Shown one piece after another: positions 1-8,500 of a DNA stretch of 25,084 nt. The notes under the pieces were generated by a model that worked only from the letters and a program-made list of their open reading frames with translations, was not told where the DNA came from and did no database searches. Each line of letters begins with the position of its first letter. Position 1 is the stretch's first letter. The stretch comes from Nanoarchaeales archaeon. GTDB lineage: Archaea; Nanobdellota; Nanobdellia; Woesearchaeales; UBA583. Both the position numbers and the translations under genes were made by a program. Location: positions 1 through 25,084 of the forward strand of contig JABSQY010000018.1 in the NCBI GenBank assembly GCA_013215525.1. The letters run 5' to 3'.

Positions 1-2462
1 TTTCTTCTTCTGTTTCAAATTCAAGTAGTTCTGCTGTTATGAATGTTATTGGTGGTAATGTTGGTGGTTTTGTTGGTTATTCTCATTCTTCTTCTTCTGT
101 TTCAAATTCAAGTAGTTCTGCTGTTATGACTGTTATTGGACATACTATTGGTGGACTTGTTGGTAATTCTCGTTCTGATTCTTCTGTTTCGAATTCAAGT
201 AGTTTTGCTGTTATGAATGTTACTGGTGATTCTGTTGGTGGTCTTGTTGGTGAAAATGATAATTCATTAGTTCTATTTTCAAGTGCGTATTTAAATTTTA
301 GTGGAAGTAATAATAATGGTAAGGTTGGTGGTCTTGTGGGATATAATTTAAATGGTGGTTTTATTTCATATTCTAAAAGTAGTGGTAATGTGTTTGGTAG
401 TAATAATGTTGGTGGTCTTGTAGGATTAAATGAAAACTCATTAATTTCTAATTCGTATACTAACTCTAATGTTACAGCTTTAAGTTTTGTTGGAGGGGTT
501 GTAGGTTATAATTTGAATTCAAATGTTGCTAATACATATTCTACAGGGAGTATTAGTGGAGATAGTAATGTTGGAGGAATTGTTGGTACTTTAGAAAATT
601 CAAATATTTTAACTTCTTTTACTACTTCAAATGTATCAGGAAATTCTATTTTTAATTCTATTGCTGGTTTGATTTTAGGGGATAGTTATATTCATCTAAG
701 TTATTATTTAAATAGTAGTTCTAATCCTGCTAATTTAGTTCCAAAATTATTTGAGGAAATAAGTGTTAATAATATTTCTTATTTTTATAATGTTTCAAAT
801 AATCCTATGGATAATTGGGATGTATATGTTTGGGAATATTCTACTACTGAATTACCAGTATTTGTTTTAGGACTTAATGAAAAAACAATATCTTCTAGTA
901 CAGTTGTGTATGTTGATGCTGATGGTGATGGAACTTTAGATTTTGAAGATAAATTATTGGGTAATATTTTAGATATTAATTTTAATGGTTTTGGGGAGGT
1001 AGTTTTAAAAATTGATAATTCAAAGTTTATTGATGGAGTTCAAAATACATCAAAGGAATTAGTTTTTGAAGATTTACAAGGTAATATATTTTTAAGTATA
1101 TTTAAAGATTTTTCTTCAAATATTTTAAATATGGATGAAGTTTCAATTAGTAGAGTTAATACTTCTCTTGAGAATAGTTTATTTTTGAAAGGTTTTGATT
1201 TACAAACTGGAGAAAATGAAACAATTTATTTTAAAGTTATAAATAGTACTAATGTTGGAAATATTGAACTGTGTGTTGTTGATAAGGAAATAAATTTTAG
1301 TAGTGATATTAGTTCTACATGTAATGGAACTAATGAATTTTTATTTGATAATATTAGTAATTTATCTGATGGTGATTATGTGAATATATCGCAAGTAAAT
1401 ATTAGTTGGTATAATATTACAAGTAATATTTTAAAAATTACAGGTTTATCTAATTCAGCAATAATTCAATTTATTCCAGTGGCTACTAATAATTCTACTA
1501 CAAGTAATAATGGTGGTAATAATGGTGGTAATGGTGGAGGTAATGGTGGAGGTAATACTGGTGGGAGTATTTGGAGTTGTATATTACCTGAGGTTTTGGT
1601 GAGTGGTGTATGTGTTATTCCAGATGATGTAGTTCCAGTTTTAGTTCCAGTTTACAAGCCTAATTTAATTGTAAATATTTCTGACGAAATAATTATTCCT
1701 AAGAATTTATTTGATATTACCTTTAATATTAATTTAAACATTATTTCAGATATTTCTGATTTAATTTCAATTGTTACATTTGAAAATTTCGGAACATCTA
1801 CAACTTTTGTAAATTTTAATATTGTTATATATGATATTATGAGTAATATTGTGTTTAGTGAGGAATTTAATAAAAATGTTGAAATTGAGGAGACTTTTAC
1901 TTTTACTTATATGGATTTAGATTTAAGTTATGGGGATTATAAAATAGTACTAACTACTAATTATGGGGATAATGTGTCTGATGAATTTATTCAGAAATTT
2001 AAATATATAAATGAGTATGAAAATATAGTTTGTAATGATACTTTTAATAGTAATTTATTAGTATTTTTAACTTTTATTAGTTTGTTAATTTTTGGTGCTA
2101 TTTATTATCAAAGTAATTTAAGATTTAAAAATGAAAAGAAATTATTTACATCATTTATGTTATTAATTAGTGCAGCTTTAATTGGAACTATTAAGTATTC
2201 TAGTTGTGATTGTAGTTTTATTGCTTGTTATTGGTGGATATTTTTTGTTGGTTCTGGGTTGTATGTGTACTGGAATTACTTTGATAAAATTAATAATTAT
2301 TTTAAAATAATTCCATTTACTAGTTCTGTTAAAGTTTATAAAACTAAAAAAATTGAAACTATTGAAAAAGTTAAGAAAATACATAAATATAAATATTTAG
2401 GAATTGTGTCGGATAGGATATATGATGCTTATGAAAAAATTTGGTATAGAAATAAAAAATAA
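1..2462 (+). CDS. GLUG-repeat surface protein, 5' end cut off by window start
   Basis: The frame is open from base 3, so the true start and signal peptide lie upstream of the window. About 819 residues are visible. Seven GLUG units (core VGGxVG) come first and should form a right-handed beta-helix outside the cell. Next are the conserved YFYN-SN-PM-NWD segment, an Asp-rich DADGDGTLDFED linker of the thrombospondin-3 type that probably binds calcium, and the shared C-terminal beta domain with one cysteine pair ending in GLSNSAIIQF. A Gly/Asn linker and a small loop W-x-C-x(3)-PE...G-x-C follow. An extra domain of about 110 residues, probably Ig-like, is unique to this paralogue. Three hydrophobic segments end the anchor; the last is preceded by CDCSFIACYWW. 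A basic tail of about 60 residues should be cytoplasmic. The role is probably adhesion or cell-surface interaction, inferred from the family. Confidence 0.9.
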   Translation, partial: SSSVSNSSSSAVMNVIGGNVGGFVGYSHSSSSVSNSSSSAVMTVIGHTIGGLVGNSRSDSSVSNSSSFAVMNVTGDSVGGLVGENDNSLVLFSSAYLNFSGSNNNGKVGGLVGYNLNGGFISYSKSSGNVFGSNNVGGLVGLNENSLISNSYTNSNVTALSFVGGVVGYNLNSNVANTYSTGSISGDSNVGGIVGTLENSNILTSFTTSNVSGNSIFNSIAGLILGDSYIHLSYYLNSSSNPANLVPKLFEEISVNNISYFYNVSNNPMDNWDVYVWEYSTTELPVFVLGLNEKTISSSTVVYVDADGDGTLDFEDKLLGNILDINFNGFGEVVLKIDNSKFIDGVQNTSKELVFEDLQGNIFLSIFKDFSSNILNMDEVSISRVNTSLENSLFLKGFDLQTGENETIYFKVINSTNVGNIELCVVDKEINFSSDISSTCNGTNEFLFDNISNLSDGDYVNISQVNISWYNITSNILKITGLSNSAIIQFIPVATNNSTTSNNGGNNGGNGGGNGGGNTGGSIWSCILPEVLVSGVCVIPDDVVPVLVPVYKPNLIVNISDEIIIPKNLFDITFNINLNIISDISDLISIVTFENFGTSTTFVNFNIVIYDIMSNIVFSEEFNKNVEIEETFTFTYMDLDLSYGDYKIVLTTNYGDNVSDEFIQKFKYINEYENIVCNDTFNSNLLVFLTFISLLIFGAIYYQSNLRFKNEKKLFTSFMLLISAALIGTIKYSSCDCSFIACYWWIFFVGSGLYVYWNYFDKINNYFKIIPFTSSVKVYKTKKIETIEKVKKIHKYKYLGIVSDRIYDAYEKIWYRNKK
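3..263 (+). repeat. 87-nt tandem repeat, three copies, inside the first surface gene
   Basis: Three consecutive 87-nt units (29 codons) encode Ser-rich GLUG repeats. The phrase TCTGTTTC.AATTCAAGTAG recurs with an offset of exactly 87 nt twice, with only a few substitutions. The array may extend upstream of the window. The DNA-level similarity suggests recent tandem duplication. Confidence 0.8.
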
Positions 2463-2479
2463 ATGTCTGATTTATTTTT

Positions 2480-2537
2480 AGTTTCAAATTGAAACTTTAA
2501 TTTTGAGTTTATGTGTAGTTATATTTTTTTATATTAT
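2480..2537 (+). promoter_or_regulatory. Shared promoter/operator module of giant GLUG gene
   Basis: A perfect palindrome AGTTTCAA-A-TTGAAACT (2480-2496) is followed by the conserved block GTTTATGTGTAGTTAT and a TATA-like TTTATATT (2528-2535). The TATA centre is about 25 bp before the ATG at 2557, fitting a leaderless archaeal transcript. Bases 2488-2537 are identical to 11081-11130. The palindrome lies upstream of the TATA/BRE region, where archaeal regulators often bind. The operator role is inferred from this position and from conservation across four paralogues. Confidence 0.65.
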
Positions 2538-2556
2538 CTTAATCTTATTTAATTAT

Positions 2557-5500
2557 ATGTTAAAAAGATTGATTGTTTTTATTTTTGTTTTGTTGAGTGT
2601 TAGTTCAGTTTATTCGTTTACTGGTGTTGGTACTGGTACAAGTTTAGATCCATATAATATATCAACTTGTTTATTATTAAATGAAACTAGATTAGAGTTA
2701 TCTGCTAATTACCAATTAATCAATCATATTGATTGTAGTGATACTGTGACTTGGGATAGTGGAGCAGGTTGGGAACCTATTGGTTACTGCAAGAGTAGTG
2801 AGTGTCATATATTTAGTACTGATTTTCCGTTTACAGGAATATTTGATGGTAATGGTTTTAACATTTCTAAATTATATATTAATCGAGTTCGAAAAAATAT
2901 AGGATTATTTGGAAATATTAAAAATTCAGAAATTAAAAATGTAGAATTAATAGGTATGAATTATACCAGTATTGGAGATAGTGTTGGAGGAGTGGTTGGC
3001 TATTCAGATTCATCTAATATTTCTAATTCTAAAAATTCAGGAATTTTTAAAATTACAGGAAAGTACATAGGAGGAATTGTTGGATATACTAGTAATCAGG
3101 TTACTATTTTAAATTCAATTAATTATGCAAATTTAAATGTTAATGGAAGTTATGTAGGAGGTGTTGTAGGATATTTATATGGGTCCAATATTTCAAATTC
3201 AACTAATCTTGGAAATTTGAATGTTATCGGAAATGATGTTGGAGGATTAACTGGATGGGCACATAATTTTGCTTCTATTTCAAATTCTAAAAATTCTGGA
3301 AATTTGAGCGTTATAGGAAGTAATGTTGGTGGGATATCAGGACATACTACTTATTCTAATGTTTTAAATTCTAATAATTCTGGAAATTTAAATGTATCGG
3401 GAAATTATGTTGGAGGAATTGTAGGTTATTCTTATTATAGTTCAAATTCAAATTCTATAAATTTAGGAAATTTAACTGTTAATGGACTTTTTGTTGGAGG
3501 TATAACTGGAAATTTATACTATTCTAAAAGTTCAAATTCAAATAATTCTGGAAATTTAAATGTTGATGGAAGTTATGTAGGAGGTATAAATGGAAAATTA
3601 TACTATTCTAATATTTCAAATTCTAGTAATTCTGGAAAATTGAGTGTTATCGGAGGACAGGTTGGAGGTATAAATGGAAATATAGAATATTCTAAAAGTT
3701 CAAATTCAAATAATTTTGGAAATTTAAATGTTTCAGGAAATAATGTTGGAGGTATAAATGGAAATTTATACTATTCTAAAAGTTCAAATTCAAATAATTC
3801 TGGAAATTTAAATGTTTCAGGAAATAATGTAGGAGGTATAAATGGAAATGTATATTTTTCTAATATTTCAAATTCTAGTAATTCTGGAAAATTGAGTGTT
3901 ATCGGAGGACAAGTTGGAGGAATAATTGGATATGTACATTTTTCTAATATTTCAAATTCTAGTAATTATGGAAATTTAAATGTTTCAGGAAGTTATGTAG
4001 GAGGTATAAATGGAAATTTACAATATTCTAAAAGTTCAAATTCAAATAATTATGGAAATTTAAATGTTTCAGGAAATAATGTTGGAGGAATAATTGGACA
4101 TGTATATTTTTCTAATAATTCAAATTCAAATAATTTTGGAAAATTAAATGTTTCAGGAAATAGTGTTGGAGGAATAATTGGGCGTGTAGTTAATTCTAAT
4201 ATTTTAGAATCAAATAATTCTGGAAAATTGAGTGTTATTGGGAGACAGGTTGGAGGAATAATTGGATATTCTTATTATTCTTATATCTCAAATTCAACTA
4301 ATTCTGGAAAATTGAGTGTTATCGGGGAGAAGGTTGGAGGAATAATTGGATATTTATTATTTTCTAATATTTCAAAATCAAATAATTTTGGAAATTTAAA
4401 TGTATCGGGAAATTATGTTGGAGGAATAGGTGGATATTTACAAGGTAGTTCTATTTTAAATGCTAGTAATTCTGGAAATTTAAATGTATCGGGAAATTAT
4501 GTTGGTGGAATTACTGGAAAGGTTGATTCAACTTCTTTAATAACTCTTTCAAATGTTACTGGATTTATTAATGCTACTGGAGATTTTGTTGGTGGAATAG
4601 TTGGGGAGAATAATGGAATTATTAATATTAGTTATTTTGATGGAAATATTACAGGTAATGAGGAAGTTGGTGGCGCTATTGGATATAATAATAAGGGGAA
4701 AATATTTTCAACCATAGTTAGAGGAAATACATATGGACTAATTAAAGTTGGAGGTTTAGTTGGAAGTAATAATGATGGAGATATAACTAATTCAAGTAGT
4801 TATATTTCAATTTTAACTAATGCAGATGGTGTTGGAGGATTAATTGGAGTCTCAATGTTAGGTAATATTCATAGTTCAGGGTATTTTGGAAATTTGACAG
4901 GTAATGATGAAGTAGGAGGATTAATTGGAGAAAATATTGGAACTAATTTGTATAATATATATTCAGAAGGAGTTATTAAAGGGAATAATGTGGTTGGAGG
5001 GATTGTTGGAAGTCATCTTGTTGGAGATATAATTAATCTTACTTTTAATGGTACAGTTATTGGAAATACTGAAGTTGGAGGGATTGTTGGGAATCATTTA
5101 GTTGAGTTAATTAATCCTAAAAATTATGGAAATGTATTTGGTGTTGAAAAAGTTGGAGGAATTGCTGGAGTCTCATTAAATAGTGTTACAAATCCAGTTT
5201 CATCAGGAATTGTTAATGGAACAATTGATGTTGGTGGAATTATTGGTGAGTCATTAGTTGGAGAAATTACTAATGCTATTTCATCAGGAATTGTGAATGG
5301 AACTTCAAATGTTGGAGGAATTGTTGGGAATGCTATTGGAGTTATTAAAAACTCAAATTCGAGTGCTATTATTAATGGTAATACAGAAGTTGGAGGAATA
5401 GTTGGATTTAGTATTGGAGGAGTTATTAATTCTAATTTTTTAGGAGAAATATATGGAACTTCAAATGTAGGAGGAATTGTTGGAAGAAATTTTATTTTTG

Positions 5501-8500
5501 TTGTTGATTCTAATAATTATGGAGTCGTGAATGGAAATATTTTAATTGGTGGGATTACAGGTAATAATTTAGGTGATATTAATGATAGTTATAATTATGG
5601 AAATGTTTCCGGAGTAGATAAAATTGGAGGATTAATTGGAGAACACACAGCTGGAAATTTAAATAATTTATATCATTATGGTATTGTTAATGGTACAAAT
5701 AATACTGGTGGAGTTATAGGAGTTATAAAATCAGGAGGAGTTAGTAATTTGTATTCTTATGGTATTGTTTTAGGTACTGGTATTGTTGGTGGAGTTGTAG
5801 GTTTTAATAAAGGGAGTTTATCAGATAGTTATTTTGAGGGAAATTTAAATAGTATCTTTGAACAAGGAGGAGGTTTAGTTGGAAATAATGATGGGACTGT
5901 AAAAGATTCAACATCTAATGGAACAATTACTGGAATTAAAATTTTGGGTGGAGTAGTTGGGTTTAATGATGATGATGGAAATATTAATAATGTTAAATTT
6001 TATGGGAGTATTGAGGGAAATTTTAGTATTGGTGGTATTGCTGGAAAAAATTTAGGAGAGATACATAATTCAAATAATTTTGGTAATGTTTTAGGAAATT
6101 TTAGTATTGGTGGAATTGTAGGGGATAATTTTTGGGAAATTCATAATTCAAATAATTATAATTTAGTTAATGGATTTGAACATATAGGAGGAATTGTTGG
6201 ATTTAATAATATTGATGGATATATTAATAGTTCTATTAATTATAAAAATGTGTTTGGTATTAATGTAATTGGTGGTGTTGTAGGTTTTAATCTTGGTAGT
6301 ATTAATTTAGGAGAATCTAAAGGAAATGTTACGGGGAATTTTAGTGTTGGTGGAGTTGTTGGTCATAATGATGTAAATTTAATTAGTGCTAAATCTAGTG
6401 GATTTATTTCAGGAAATTTTAGTATTGGTGGAATTTCTGGAGTTAATTATGGAACTATTAGTTTAGGAAGTTCAACAGCTGAGGTTTTTGGGTTAAGTAA
6501 AATTGGAGGAATTGTAGGAGAAAATTTAATTAATGGTAATGTTAATGGTGTAACTTCAGATAATATGGTTTCAGGAAATTCTAGTATTGGTGGAATGGTT
6601 GGTTTAAATTTTGGAACTGTTAATGGTGGAATTGTAAACTCCATAGTTAAAGTTTCAGGAAATAATTCAGTTGGTGGGATTGTTGGAAGAAATGAGGGGA
6701 GTGTGTTAGATGGAAATTTTGTAGGTGAAGTTTATAGTAATAGTAGTGTTGGTGCTGTTGTTGGATTAAATACAAATGGTGGTTTGGTTAATAATTCACA
6801 AGGTGCTGGTAAAGTGTTTGGTGATGAGTATGTTGGAGGAATTGTTGGAACTAATTCTTTAGGTGGAATTGTTAGTAATTCAAATTCTTATTTTGAAATT
6901 TATGGAAATAAGTATATTGGTGGTGTTATTGGATGGAATTTAAATGGAGGTATAATTTTAAATTCATATCGTAAAATAAATTTAAATTCAACTAATTCAA
7001 ATTATGTTGGGGGAGTTATTGGAGTAAATCAAAATTCAACGATTGAAAACTTTTTAGATTTAACTACAATTTCAGTTACAGGAAATAATACAGTTGGAGG
7101 GTTAATTGGGTTAAATTTAAATTCTACTTTAATTAATGTTTCAAATAATTTAAATTTGGTTATTGGTGAATATGTTGTTGGTGGTTTAGTTGGAGAAAAT
7201 AGAGGAACAAGTGAAATCAAAAATTCAAGAGCTGTATCTGGGGATGTGATTAGTAATATTGAAATTGCAGGAGGGATTGTTGGTTATAATAAAGCTATTA
7301 TATTTAACTCAAGTTCAAGTTCAAATATTAAATCTTTAAATTATTCAGGAGGAATTGTAGGATTAAATGTTGGAATTATTAATAAATCTGAATCTTATTC
7401 AACTTTTACTAATAGTTTTAGATATGTAGGAGGAATTGTTGGACATAATTTAAATGAAGGAGATATTATTGATAGTTATAATAAAGTAAATATTAATCTT
7501 CCAGATACTTATTTTGTCGGAGGAGTTATAGGTATTAGTGAAAATTCTAATTTAAGTGATTTGAGTTATAATTTAAGTTTAATTGGTGAGGATTATGTTG
7601 GTGGAATTGTTGGTATTAATAAAAATTCTACATTAACTAATTTTCATTTTAGTGGTGAAGTTTCAGGTGATGATTATATTGGTGGAATTGTGGGAGAAAA
7701 TCATATAAATGGAAAAATCATTATTGATTTAACTTCTGGTTTAATTAATGGTTATAGTAAAATGGGTGGTATTTCTGGGATTAACCGTGGTAGTATATTT
7801 AACTCAAATTTTCATGGTAATATAACTCCTAAGGGCTCAGCTAATATTAATGCTTTTGGAGGAATATCTGGAAGTAATTATGGATATATATTTAATTCTA
7901 CTTCTAACTCGTCTATAATTGGAGGGTATAATCTTGGAGGTATTGTTGGAAGTAATTTAAATGGTGGTATTATTAATAATTCAGTTTCATATTCGAATTT
8001 TCAAGGAGATAATACTATAGGAGGTATTGTTGGATATAATTATAATAACTCAAATATAATTAATTCATTTAGTATGGTTGATATTCTGGTGTTAGGTGCA
8101 CATAAAGTAGGTGGAATTGTTGGAAATAATGAATTAGCAATTTTATCAAACTTAATAAATAATATTACTGTTAATGCTGATAGTAAATTTGGTGGTATTG
8201 TTGGGCTTAATAATGGTATTTTATATAATCTGACTAATTATGGTAATTTAATTAATTTAACTGGAAATAATATTGGTGGTATTGTTGGAAGGAATGAGGG
8301 AACTTTATACAATTTGACTAATTATGGTAATTTAATTAATTTGTCGGGTGAAAATATTGGTGGAATAGTTGGAACTAATGGTGGTTTTTTATATAATTTA
8401 ACAAACTATGGAAACTTAATTAATTTGTCAGGTGAAAATATTGGAGGGATCATAGGTTATATTGGTGGGTTTGAAGAAATTATTGGATTAAAAAATTTAG

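Noticed and set aside
2503..2556. Upstream TTG start extending the giant GLUG protein by 18 residues
   Set aside because: This stretch is the promoter block shared with other surface genes and contains the TATA box. The ATG at 2557 begins a standard signal peptide.
2983..4584. CRISPR-like repeat array
   Set aside because: The 84-nt periodicity is a coding GLUG repeat in one open frame. There are no constant repeats separated by unique spacers and no cas genes.
6447..7220. Antisense open frames within the giant GLUG gene
   Set aside because: They are Pro/Ile-rich mirror images of the Gly/Asn/Val repeat codons, with no promoter or start context.
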